DNA of 64,000 bases from contig JBBSEX010000015.1 of the NCBI GenBank assembly GCA_038239345.1, positions 1-64,000 on the forward strand, in the 5' to 3' direction. The stretch is from JBBSEX01 sp038239345 (GTDB lineage: Bacteria; Acidobacteriota; Terriglobia; Bryobacterales; Bryobacteraceae). A model generated the notes under the pieces. The model did no database searches, had not been told where the DNA came from, and saw nothing but the letters and a program-made list of their open reading frames with translations. Below are positions 17,177 to 25,322 of the stretch, one piece after another (position 1 is the stretch's first letter; each line of letters opens with the position of its first letter). A program made the position numbers and the translations under genes.

Positions 17177-18631
17177 ATGGTCCAGGCTCCGCGCTACTTC
17201 TACTTCATCTGGATCTCGGCCGTTGTTTTTGCCTTTTTTGGAGCAACCAACGCCTTCCGCTCCGATGAATTGTGGAGTATCTACACCTCCCTGGAGCCTT
17301 ATTCGCGGATGATGGACATCGTTCGCGGCGACACCCATCCCCCCCTTTTTCAATGGACCCTCGCAGTCTGGACGCGCGTCTTCGGAACCAGTGAAATCAG
17401 CGATCGCGTACTTCCCGGAATCACCTACCTCTTCTCCTGTATCGCCATGTATCGCCTTGCCCGGCGCATCTATGAACGCGATCTGGCGATGCTGGCCACG
17501 GCAGTCTACATCGCCAGTCCGCTAGCATTATTTGCCGCCCATTTCGGAAGGATGTATGCGCTGCTCGGTTTATGGTCGGTGCTCTCCACCCTCTTTTACG
17601 TAAGTTTTTCTTTCAAGCCGAATGAATCGAAGGTGGACTTCTGGCTCTACATAATCGTGAACGCGCTGGGGACATTCACTCACATCTGGTTCTTCTTTAT
17701 CTTGTTCGGCCAGCTTGTCTGCCAGGCTTTTTTCTATCGCCAGGTGCGCACCAAAGCCTTTCTTCTCGCCTATAGCTTGTCGCTGATTCCTTATATGCTT
17801 CTCTGGGCTCCTTATTTGCCGGGTCAAATCATGCGCTCGAAAACGGCGAATGCCTGGATCCCCAAGCCGGGTCCAGCCGATCTTGTGACGGTGCTTTTTA
17901 TGTTCGGTGGAGCGGCGTGGCTTCTTGCGCCGGCGGTGCCTTTCGTGTGGCGCAAAGTTGGACGGCCCAAAGAGCAATGGCCGATCCGAGCTTTCGCCGT
18001 AGTGTTGGTGGTGGCGATTGGAACGCCGTTCCTGATCTCTCAGGTGAAGCCGATTTTCTTTTCCCGATTCACCATGATCGGGCTCCCGCTGTTCGCGCTG
18101 CTGACGGCGGCCTATCTTTCGAGTCTCAATCGCCGGCAAGTGGCGGTGGCGCTGGTCTCCATTAGCGGAATCGGACTGGCGTTTGGGCAGTGGACCGCGA
18201 CGCCCTGCGAGAGCCGGACCGCCGCGGCGTATCTGCGAGAGCATGCGAGTGGAGGCGACCTAGTGCTGTTCTCCACGCTGAGCCGCCTTCCGACGGAATA
18301 TTATTTGCGGCAGTATCCCCAGCGCCCGCCGTTTATGGCGTCCACATTTCCCGCGGAGATCGATACGCATCCGGCATATCCAGGGCGATTGATTGAGCAA
18401 GCCGATGCGCTGCGGGCGGAAGCCAAACAATGGCTGGCCACGGCGCGCGGCTTACAAAAGAAAAATGGCGAAGCTCGCGTGTTCTTCTTTCATGGATTCG
18501 ATCTTCCCGTGGATGCGATTATGCAGAAAGAGCTGGACGAGGCGTTCACACTGCAGCCCGCCGAAGGAATGCATTGCGGCAGCGTGACGGATTCCTATTT
18601 CAACGATATTCGCGTGTATCGTGTGAAGTGA
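17177..18631 (+). CDS. GT39-like membrane glycosyltransferase
   Basis: A polytopic protein of 484 residues. SDELWS after the first membrane helix and DTHPPLFQW near residue 56 match the acidic motif and HPP loop of GT-C enzymes that use polyprenyl-linked sugars. About ten membrane helices follow, then a soluble C-terminal domain of roughly 120 residues. Donor and acceptor are not predictable. It follows the hypothetical gene by 8 bp. Confidence 0.8.
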   Translation: MVQAPRYFYFIWISAVVFAFFGATNAFRSDELWSIYTSLEPYSRMMDIVRGDTHPPLFQWTLAVWTRVFGTSEISDRVLPGITYLFSCIAMYRLARRIYERDLAMLATAVYIASPLALFAAHFGRMYALLGLWSVLSTLFYVSFSFKPNESKVDFWLYIIVNALGTFTHIWFFFILFGQLVCQAFFYRQVRTKAFLLAYSLSLIPYMLLWAPYLPGQIMRSKTANAWIPKPGPADLVTVLFMFGGAAWLLAPAVPFVWRKVGRPKEQWPIRAFAVVLVVAIGTPFLISQVKPIFFSRFTMIGLPLFALLTAAYLSSLNRRQVAVALVSISGIGLAFGQWTATPCESRTAAAYLREHASGGDLVLFSTLSRLPTEYYLRQYPQRPPFMASTFPAEIDTHPAYPGRLIEQADALRAEAKQWLATARGLQKKNGEARVFFFHGFDLPVDAIMQKELDEAFTLQPAEGMHCGSVTDSYFNDIRVYRVK

Positions 18632-18671
18632 TTCTTTGCCGGGCGAGCGCAGCCCGCTGTATCCTGGAGAC

Positions 18672-19955
18672 ATGAATTTCCCCAAGATGCTCCGCGTCCG
18701 TCAGAACTTTCCCGACCGGCGCATTCGAGATATTCAAGGTGAGATTCGCAAACAGCTTACTGCAGCGGGTTTCGCAGCCCGAGTTAAACCCGGGGCGCGC
18801 ATCGCGATTGGCGTCGGCAGCCGCGGAATCGCCAATATTTCCACTATCGTGCGATCGGTAGTCGAATTCTGGCAGGACGCCGGCTGTCATCCTTTTATTT
18901 TTCCGGCGATGGGAAGTCATGGCGCGGCCACCGCCGAAGGCCAAGCGGACGTGCTCGCTCATTTTGGCGTGCATGAGGCAACCATGGGCTGCCCGGTGAT
19001 CAGCGCTCTGGACGTGGTTTCCGTGGGATCCACCGCCGAAGGCATAGAAACATTCATGGATCGCCATGCTTTTGAAAGCGATGGCATCTTTCTGGTTGGG
19101 CGCGTCAAGTGGCACACCGATTTTGCGGGAAAGATTGAAAGCGGTTTGTTCAAAATGATGGCGATCGGCCTCGGCAAATTCGCCGGTGCGCAGCGCTATC
19201 ACACTTACGCCTACAAGCTTGGGCTGGAGCATGCTATCCGCACCGTGGGGCGACAAGTGCTCGCCAGTGGAAAGATACTGGGTGGTCTGGCTATCTTAGA
19301 AGACGCGAATCACGATACGGCGCAGCTGACAGCAGTGCCTGTCTCGGAGATGGAACGGCGCGAGGAAGAATTGCTCGAAGTGGCCAAGTCGTGGATGTCG
19401 CGCATCCCGGTGGAGCAGTTGGATATCCTCATCATCGACGAGATTGGAAAGAATTACAGCGGCGCCGGGATGGATACGAAGGTAATCAATCGGAGCGTCA
19501 ATGGAGAATATAATCCCTGGCCCAACGCCCCACGCATCGAACGTATCTTCCTGCGCGATTTGTCGGAGCATAGCTACGGCAATGGAGTAGGGCTGGGAAT
19601 GGCCGATATTGTTCATGATCGCCTGTTGACAAAAATCGACTGGCATCCGACGCGGATCAACTCACTGACGGCATCCACGCCGGCGGCGATACGTACCCCG
19701 GTGCACTTCGCTACCGATCGCGAGTGCCTGGAGCGAATCGCCCCGACCGTTGGCAAAATGGATTTAAGCGATCTGCGTATTGGGTGGATTCCCAACTCGC
19801 TTGACTTGACCGCCATTGAACTCAGCGAAAACATGCGATCCGAAGTGGAGGCAAATTCCCAACTGGAAATTATCGAAGCCGGCCGCGAGTTGCCGTTCGA
19901 CGAAGCGGGAAACTTGCACGCCGCCTGGGTCGATTCGCACAGCGCCGTGGTCTAG
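18672..19955 (+). CDS. LarA-like (DUF2088-type) protein
   Basis: The 427-residue protein resembles the N-terminal fold of nickel-dependent lactate racemase LarA and related DUF2088 proteins: a glycine-rich segment GARIAIGVGSRGI followed by PAMGSHGAATAEGQ, and HTDFAGKIESGLFKMMAIG further on. I did not find the exact histidine set that binds the nickel-pincer cofactor in LarA, so racemase activity is not claimed; epimerase or racemase activity on a hydroxy acid is possible. The ATG at 18672 is chosen over 18636 because GGAGA lies just before it. larB, larC and larE are not nearby. The ADOP permease gene follows after 16 bp. Confidence 0.7.
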   Translation: MNFPKMLRVRQNFPDRRIRDIQGEIRKQLTAAGFAARVKPGARIAIGVGSRGIANISTIVRSVVEFWQDAGCHPFIFPAMGSHGAATAEGQADVLAHFGVHEATMGCPVISALDVVSVGSTAEGIETFMDRHAFESDGIFLVGRVKWHTDFAGKIESGLFKMMAIGLGKFAGAQRYHTYAYKLGLEHAIRTVGRQVLASGKILGGLAILEDANHDTAQLTAVPVSEMERREEELLEVAKSWMSRIPVEQLDILIIDEIGKNYSGAGMDTKVINRSVNGEYNPWPNAPRIERIFLRDLSEHSYGNGVGLGMADIVHDRLLTKIDWHPTRINSLTASTPAAIRTPVHFATDRECLERIAPTVGKMDLSDLRIGWIPNSLDLTAIELSENMRSEVEANSQLEIIEAGRELPFDEAGNLHAAWVDSHSAVV

Positions 19956-19971
19956 TAGAGGATACACGAAG

Positions 19972-22380
19972 ATGATTTTCAATCACGTTCGGGTAGCGCT
20001 GCGTACGTTCGGGCGCAACGGCAGTGCCTATCCGCTGGCGACGGGAATTCTGGCTGTGGGGATCGGCCTCAGCGTCGCTATCTTTTCGCTGGTTACAGCC
20101 GTGGTGCTGAACCCCCTGCCGTTCCCTAATCAAGACCGGATTCATCTGATCTGGAAAGCCGATTCACAAACGAATGAGCGCTTGGTGGGCGAGCTGGCCT
20201 ACCCCGAGTTGAACGACTTGCAAGCGGGTATCAAGGAACTGGAACACGTTGCGCTGATACCGGCGGCCTTATACGGAAACGCCCGAGTGTTGCAGACGAG
20301 CAGTGGAGAGCCGGTCCAGATAGAGACCTGTCCGACTACGGTAGATCTGTTTCGAGTGCTGGACGTGGCGCCCGTAATCGGCCGTGATTTCACGGCGAGC
20401 GATGAAGGAGTTGGCGCGGCCCCGGTGGTGATGCTTTCCGATCGCGTTTGGCGAAAATATTTTGGGGCGAATCGTCAGATTATAGGCCAGTTGATTCGCT
20501 TAAACGGCATCGGTCACACCATCATCGGCGTGATGAGCGCCGCAGTGGATTTCCCTCGCGGCGCGGGGCTGTGGGTACCGTTAGCGCCGCAGACCGATCG
20601 GCGCATGATATGGCTGATGGCCATCGGCCGCGCAAAACAGAATGTCTCGCGAGAGCACCTGCAAAGCGGAGCGGAGCATACATTTCAAATGCAATACGCC
20701 GAGTACGCAAAGGTGTACTCCCGCACGCAGCGCGCCGTGGTTACTCCACTCGCCGAATATTTGACAGGTTCTTCCAAGCCGCAGCTGCTTCTATCGCTGT
20801 TTGCTTCCGTCTTGTTGTTGCTTTCGGCGTGTGTCAGCGCGGGAAATCTGTTTCTCTCGCGGACTCTGAGCCGCCGCCGGGAAATAGCCACGCGGATTTC
20901 ACTGGGCGCCACCCCAGCGCGAATCCTCACGCAATTCACCATCGAAGCTCTTGTGGCGGCGCTAGCCGCGACGATTGCAGGCAGCCTTCTGGCCGCCGCG
21001 ACAATCCGCCTGTTAGTGAGCTGGGCGCCGGCCGATATTCCCCGGATCGAGAGTGCGCATCTGGATCTTGCCGCTCTGGCCTTTGCCGCCGCCATGACCT
21101 TGCTGGCGACTCTTGCCTGTAGCATCGGCCCGGCGCTACTACTGCGAGGGAAGAATCTCGAGGCTCTGCAGCGGGACGGCGGATTGCGAACCGCGGGATC
21201 GCGTACCGGCCGGCGTCTGCAGAGCCTGTTCATATTCTCGCAATCGGCGATTACGGTGGCGATCCTCTCTCTCAGTCTCTTGTTGTTTTTGAGCTATCGA
21301 GCCATGCTGCGGACCGATATTGGATTTACTCACCCCGAAACGCTAACGATGAATCTTGCGCTGCGCGGCCCGCACATAGAGCCGGAGATGCGACGCCGGT
21401 TTTACGCGGAATTGCTGGAACGCTTGCGAGCGGCGCCCGCAGTGACCGCGGCGGCTGCTGTGTTACTGCGCCCACTGGAAGGCCCCATCGGTTGGGATAC
21501 CGAATATAGTTTTGAGTTCGACACCGGGACACGCGATCCCCATCTGCTAACCAAGGCGAATTTTGAGGTTGTGACGCCACGCTACTTCGATACCGTGGGA
21601 ACGGCGCTGTTGACTGGCCGCGATTTTAGCGAACACGACAGCGAGACGGGGGAGAAGGTGGCCATTGTCAGTCAATCTCTGGCGCAGCAAATTCGCGCCG
21701 CCGGGCACGAACCGCTGGGCGAACGGATTCGCGTTTTTGGAGCGTGGCGTAAGGTGATCGGAGTGACGGCCGATGCCCGCTATCGGCGGGTAATCGAATT
21801 TGCCGATAACGTCTATGTGCCTTATCGGCAGGTCAAAGTTCCCACGAATTATCTAGTCATCCGGGGGCGGGTTCCGGCGGCGGACCTGGTGGCGCTGGTG
21901 CGCGCGACGTTAAAAATAATGGATTCCACCCAGGCACTCGCCGGGGAAGCGACGCTGGGTGAACTAGCGGAGCGCAATACGGCTCGGAGCCGGTTTACGG
22001 TGTTGATTCTAATTCTGTTCGCTGGGGGCGCGGTAATGCTAGGGGCGGCGGGCATTCATAGCGTTATACGGGAATCCCTTTCGGTGCGCGCTAAGGAAAT
22101 CGCCGTGAGAATTGCGCTCGGGGCGGGACGAAGACGTTTGGTGATTCAAACCGCCGGTGGCGCTTTGCTGTGGGTTACGTGCGGAGTAATGGCGGGGCTT
22201 GCCGGAGCGCTGTTCATCGGATACCGAGCGGCCGATATGCTGTACGAAATATCACCGGCCGACCCTATTGTGTTGACGTCCGTGGCGGGTTTGGTGTTCA
22301 CGGTAGCGGCCATCGCATCGCTGATTCCGGCCTGGACCGCAGCCGGGCGAGATCCGCGGGAATGTCTACAAGCGGAGTGA
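19972..22380 (+). CDS. ADOP-type MacB/FtsX permease (orphan)
   Basis: An 802-residue permease with a membrane helix at residues 25-45, a periplasmic MacB-type domain, three helices, a second duplicated periplasmic domain and three final helices. The FtsX motif ISLGATPARILTQF follows the first helix pair and ALGAGRRRLVIQ the last, marking the two repeated halves. The family has eight helices and normally works with an ABC ATPase, but none is encoded next to it. The start at 19972 (MIFNHVRVALRTF) matches the family; an ORF opening at 19816 would overlap the LarA-like gene by 140 bp. The exported substrate is unknown. Confidence 0.9.
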   Translation: MIFNHVRVALRTFGRNGSAYPLATGILAVGIGLSVAIFSLVTAVVLNPLPFPNQDRIHLIWKADSQTNERLVGELAYPELNDLQAGIKELEHVALIPAALYGNARVLQTSSGEPVQIETCPTTVDLFRVLDVAPVIGRDFTASDEGVGAAPVVMLSDRVWRKYFGANRQIIGQLIRLNGIGHTIIGVMSAAVDFPRGAGLWVPLAPQTDRRMIWLMAIGRAKQNVSREHLQSGAEHTFQMQYAEYAKVYSRTQRAVVTPLAEYLTGSSKPQLLLSLFASVLLLLSACVSAGNLFLSRTLSRRREIATRISLGATPARILTQFTIEALVAALAATIAGSLLAAATIRLLVSWAPADIPRIESAHLDLAALAFAAAMTLLATLACSIGPALLLRGKNLEALQRDGGLRTAGSRTGRRLQSLFIFSQSAITVAILSLSLLLFLSYRAMLRTDIGFTHPETLTMNLALRGPHIEPEMRRRFYAELLERLRAAPAVTAAAAVLLRPLEGPIGWDTEYSFEFDTGTRDPHLLTKANFEVVTPRYFDTVGTALLTGRDFSEHDSETGEKVAIVSQSLAQQIRAAGHEPLGERIRVFGAWRKVIGVTADARYRRVIEFADNVYVPYRQVKVPTNYLVIRGRVPAADLVALVRATLKIMDSTQALAGEATLGELAERNTARSRFTVLILILFAGGAVMLGAAGIHSVIRESLSVRAKEIAVRIALGAGRRRLVIQTAGGALLWVTCGVMAGLAGALFIGYRAADMLYEISPADPIVLTSVAGLVFTVAAIASLIPAWTAAGRDPRECLQAE

Positions 22381-22441
22381 AAAAGGTTGTGAGGGGACGA
22401 AGGAATAACATCCGCCGCCCGCCTCAGGACGGGTTTCGACC

Positions 22442-22630
22442 TTAGCCTTGTGCGCCGGCGCTGGTCATTACGCTGCTGATCTTCGAAAAGATCGTGCTGA
22501 TGCTATTGGCAACGCTGGGCATAATTGCGCCGGCGGCGACGGCTACAAAACCAGCCATCAAAGCATATTCAATAAGATCCTGGGCGCGGGTGTCATTCCA
22601 AATGCGCAGTTTCCAAACTAGATTCATCAT
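22442..22630 (-). CDS. Flp/Fap-type pilin 1 (Ala at predicted cleavage site)
   Basis: A 62-residue prepilin of the Flp (type IVb) kind. A short basic leader precedes AQDLIEYALMAGFVAVAAG, which has the EY pair and long hydrophobic stem of Flp pilins. The residue just before the predicted cleavage, normally Gly, is Ala here (DTRAQ), whereas pilin 2 has Gly. Outside that point the two proteins are almost identical, including the tail SISTIFSKISSVMTSAGAQ. GGGAG lies before the ATG. No Tad secretion genes are present in the window. The role is adhesion or surface pili if processed. Confidence 0.9.
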   Translation of the reverse strand: MMNLVWKLRIWNDTRAQDLIEYALMAGFVAVAAGAIMPSVANSISTIFSKISSVMTSAGAQG

Positions 22631-22668
22631 AGTGGTTGTATTGCTCCCTACCGGTTGATCGCCGGTGT

Positions 22669-22724
22669 AATTAGGCTAACACCGGTGGGTAGTACTGAGA
22701 ATAAGCGATTCCCCTATTTAGGGG
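22669..22724 (-). promoter_or_regulatory. Conserved upstream block of Flp pilin 1
   Basis: On the minus strand this block holds the inverted repeat CCCCTAAATAGGGG (22711-22724), then GCTTATTCT and CCCACCGGTGTTAGC followed by TAAT. The same series occurs at the same distance before pilin 2. It is likely to hold the promoter and an activator or repressor site. Confidence 0.6.
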
Positions 22725-22786
22725 TAATGAAAACGCCCTCATGGGGGTAGGTAAACGGATAGTACTTTAGGGATAACAAGGGTAAG

Positions 22787-22897
22787 ATGGCCGTAGAGGC
22801 AAAGAAAACAAAGGAATTGGGGATGGGAGCTAAGTTGTTCCTGCGAAGGGGTTTATCGGAGCGGATTACTACTAAGGAATTGGAAGTGGCGGTTTAG
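22787..22897 (+). CDS. Possible 36-residue small ORF between the pilin genes
   Basis: An ATG at 22787, preceded closely by AAGGG, opens a frame of 36 codons ending in TAG. The product would be basic, beginning MAVEAKKTKELGMG. It runs opposite to both pilin genes within a 369-bp gap that has no other gene. There is no family match and no strong ribosome spacing. It may be chance, because the region is purine-rich. Confidence 0.2.
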   Translation: MAVEAKKTKELGMGAKLFLRRGLSERITTKELEVAV

Positions 22898-22956
22898 AAA
22901 GCTAAGTGTGGGGGGTTACGAGCGGCTAATGCGGGGAAAAGGTTTAGAGGGGGCAA

Positions 22957-22972
22957 GGGAGGAAATCCTCCC
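22957..22972 (-). terminator. Hairpin downstream of Flp pilin 2
   Basis: A perfect 7-bp inverted repeat (GGGAGGA/TCCTCCC, 2-base loop) lies 28 bp past the pilin 2 stop. It lacks a T tract, so factor-independent termination is doubtful. It may instead protect the 3' end. Confidence 0.4.
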
Positions 22973-22999
22973 CCGCCCACCTCGGAAATTGAGTTCTGA

Positions 23000-23188
23000 C
23001 TAGCTCTGTGCGCCAGCGCTGGTCATAACGCTGCTGATCTTCGAGAAGATCGTGCTGATGCTGTTGGCAACGCCAGGCATAATCGCACCGGCGGCAACGG
23101 CTACGAAACCGGCCATCAGCGCGTATTCAATAAGATCCTGACCTTTGGTGTCATTCCAGATCCGAAGTTTGTAAACTAAATTCATCAT
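23000..23188 (-). CDS. Flp/Fap-type pilin 2
   Basis: A 62-residue Flp prepilin. The predicted cleavage GQDLIEY has the standard Gly, and the hydrophobic stem continues ALMAGFVAVAAGAIMPG. The start is the first of two adjacent ATGs at 23188, preceded by AAAGGGAGAG; an earlier in-frame start at 23227 would add a polar leader and remove the ribosome site from use. It differs from pilin 1 at only a handful of positions, so the pair is a recent tandem duplication or is kept alike by conversion. Confidence 0.92.
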   Translation of the reverse strand: MMNLVYKLRIWNDTKGQDLIEYALMAGFVAVAAGAIMPGVANSISTIFSKISSVMTSAGAQS

Positions 23189-23230
23189 GGTTTTCTCTCT
23201 CCCTTTAACAGTGTCTTGCCCTGTCAAGAT

Positions 23231-23283
23231 TAAGTTAGCATCCGGTGGGCTCTGGAAGAATCAGCTAAATCCCTAGATGAGGG
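23231..23283 (-). promoter_or_regulatory. Conserved upstream block of Flp pilin 2
   Basis: The minus strand shows CCCTCATCTAGGG (23271-23283), then AGCTGATTCT and CCCACCGGATGCTAAC followed by TTAAT, matching the block before pilin 1 in order and distance to the start codon (about 83 bp). Confidence 0.6.
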
Positions 23284-23391
23284 TTAGAAAATGACTAGGT
23301 ATCGCTAGTTACTTTGGTCATGAAGCCCAACAATCTCTAATGTTTACCCACCCACGGATAGGGTACGCGGGTACTGGATCAAGTACCCACT

Positions 23392-24381
23392 TCACGCTAA
23401 TCGCAGATTTTTGTAGTCTTTGATCAACTCATAATCGCTGCGCACGGAGGCGATCAATTCGCCGCGCTGTTGAATCTTCCGAACTTCACTATTACCCAAT
23501 GGGGCCGCACCTCGCAGATACTCGATCTTCTCCGGATCGATGCCCATAATGCGGCAACAAGTGGCGTCGACGGCCACCAAATCGCCTCCCATCACTAGCG
23601 CGCCAGTGTGCTTTGGCGTACCCTGTATGGGGCCATTACCCTCCATGCCTACGATGGCGTCGACAATCGCAAAACTGTTGTGAAAGATGCGATTCAATTC
23701 CACGATGGATCGCGGGATGCCAACGTAGTGCAATTGATTTTTCGGCCACCCATAGATGGAGCCAGGCACCAGGCCGAAGAAGTTCTTCATGGAGAGCGTT
23801 GCGCCGGCCCAATGATGGGTCTTCATCTTCGGCAGCGAGACGATCAAATCGGCACCGAGAGCGGTGTTCGGAAGATAGATCTGGCCGAGATCGGCGAAAC
23901 CCTTGACGGCACTGACGTCATCGCGATTCAAATCGACGAAAAGCTTATCGAAGTCCGTGATTTCACTGCGATAGCGGGCCTGTTCGGCAACCCCATAGGT
24001 ATCCCGGCGGTGCCCCGGACCCTCGGCGATGATTACCGAAGCCGCGTCCAGAGAACGAAACGCCCCGTAAGCCGCCGCAATCACCGCGACATTCGTATTC
24101 ACACAGGTATCGGGGTCGAACTCCACCAGATTCGGCTTCAGAAGTACGCGTTTACCCTTCACGTTCAGGCCGCATTGCTTCACGCCCTCGAGGATGAGCT
24201 TCTCCAGATCCTTGGAATATGAGGAAGCGCGCACGATGGTGACCGAGGAATTCCACGCCGGGTGGGGGGGCGGCGGCTTTTCACCCAGCTTGATACTGGC
24301 GTATCCGCCTACGATGGCGGCTCCGGCCAAGGGCAGGATAGCGCGGCGGCTGATTAGCGATTGATTCTTTGCGGTGCTCAC
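23392..24381 (-). CDS. Tat-exported DUF362 protein
   Basis: The start is taken as the GTG at 24381, which shares GTGA with the stop of the preceding gene. The 329-residue product then opens with a twin-arginine signal, SRRAILPLAGAAIVGG. The longer frame back to 24714 would antisense-overlap nothing but would cover the neighbour's coding sequence with a non-family leader. The DUF362 core includes VLLKPNLVEFDP, LPKMKTHHWAGATLSMKNFFG and GNGPIQGTPKHTG. No ferredoxin-type cysteine clusters, found in some relatives, are present. Function is unknown; Tat export suggests folding with a cofactor first. It is coupled to the prenyltransferase-repeat gene. Confidence 0.88.
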   Translation of the reverse strand: MSTAKNQSLISRRAILPLAGAAIVGGYASIKLGEKPPPPHPAWNSSVTIVRASSYSKDLEKLILEGVKQCGLNVKGKRVLLKPNLVEFDPDTCVNTNVAVIAAAYGAFRSLDAASVIIAEGPGHRRDTYGVAEQARYRSEITDFDKLFVDLNRDDVSAVKGFADLGQIYLPNTALGADLIVSLPKMKTHHWAGATLSMKNFFGLVPGSIYGWPKNQLHYVGIPRSIVELNRIFHNSFAIVDAIVGMEGNGPIQGTPKHTGALVMGGDLVAVDATCCRIMGIDPEKIEYLRGAAPLGNSEVRKIQQRGELIASVRSDYELIKDYKNLRLA

Positions 24382-25286
24382 GCCGTCTCCCCAACTTTCA
24401 GCAGATGATGATTCCCTTGCGGGTCGCCCAACGCTTGTAGCGCTGTAATTAACACGTCGCCGGTGGCTTCGCCGACAGAATCGGCGCTTTGGAAATCGAC
24501 ACCCCAGTTTCTCAAGCAGATGGCGAGCCAAGCCTGGGCTAACGGCAGGTGCGTTTCCGCGGCGAACTTCATCGCGACGGCAAGCGGCGCGGCAACGTTT
24601 TGCCGAGGTTGCCCCTGGAGGCCCAATAACGCTAAAGCAGTTGTCTCGGGATAGGAAACCAGGTCGATGTGAAGCGAACGGGGGGCTCCGGAATTCCAGC
24701 CGCCGTCGCTGCACTTGCGATCGAGAATCATAAGATCGCCCATCCGAATGCGCTCCTTCAGTTCCGCCGATCGGGCGTGAGGAGCGGCCTTCTTAATAGC
24801 AATCAAGGCGTGCGCCGACGGTTCCACCCAGGAAGCGTTATTCGGCCGCCAGGGCCAGCCCTTGAAACGGACATCGCGTTCAAATCCCAAGCGGGAGTTG
24901 AATACATTTAAGTGGAGAAACTGCACGGCTCGGGGGAACCACTCGCTATCGGAACCTTCGGTTCCAACCAGCCAGTTCACACCCTTATGAAAAACTTCGC
25001 CGTACTCGCCGCGCACACAGCAGAGCGTCACCATTAATGCCGTCGCCCAGCTTTCGCCTTCCACTTCGCCCGCGGGTTTCCAACTTCCCGAAGGATTCTG
25101 CCACGATAAAAGCAACTTCCAGGCTTTATTCGATTGCTCAACGGAAGAGGCATCGCCATGCAAAGCAAGCAGAGCATAAGCGGAAGGCTCAAGCCAAGAC
25201 TGCCGTTTTCCTGGCAGATAAGACCATCCCCCGTCCGGGTTTTGGCTGGATCGAAGAAATTCCAAGCGGGAGGCTAGCGAATTCAT
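24378..25286 (-). CDS. Prenyltransferase/squalene-oxidase repeat protein
   Basis: A 302-residue protein made of alpha/alpha-toroid repeats of the squalene cyclase/prenyltransferase type. Repeats are visible as SQNPDGGWSYLPGK at the start, WQNPSGSWKP, and CSDGGWNSG in the second half, with WLEPSAYALLAL and WVEPSAHALIAI as matched helices. The DXDD motif of true triterpene cyclases is not seen and the protein is half their length, so it is probably not a cyclase. There is no signal peptide. It ends four bases into the DUF362 gene and is likely to act with it. Confidence 0.8.
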   Translation of the reverse strand: MNSLASRLEFLRSSQNPDGGWSYLPGKRQSWLEPSAYALLALHGDASSVEQSNKAWKLLLSWQNPSGSWKPAGEVEGESWATALMVTLCCVRGEYGEVFHKGVNWLVGTEGSDSEWFPRAVQFLHLNVFNSRLGFERDVRFKGWPWRPNNASWVEPSAHALIAIKKAAPHARSAELKERIRMGDLMILDRKCSDGGWNSGAPRSLHIDLVSYPETTALALLGLQGQPRQNVAAPLAVAMKFAAETHLPLAQAWLAICLRNWGVDFQSADSVGEATGDVLITALQALGDPQGNHHLLKVGETA

Positions 25287-25322
25287 CGGGATAACCTCTA
25301 TTGTAGTCCCATTTTCGAAGGC

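Noticed and set aside
19816..19971. Upstream extension of the ADOP-1 reading frame
   Set aside because: It overlaps the LarA-like gene by 140 bp and lacks the family N-terminus MIFNHVRVALRTF.
22768..22785. TAGGGATAACAAGGGTAA resembles the I-SceI recognition site
   Set aside because: It has one inserted base relative to TAGGGATAACAGGGTAAT, and no homing endonuclease or intron is nearby. Treated as chance in a purine-rich gap.
24382..24714. Upstream extension of the DUF362 frame
   Set aside because: It covers the end of the prenyltransferase-repeat gene in another frame and places the Tat signal over 110 residues inside the protein.
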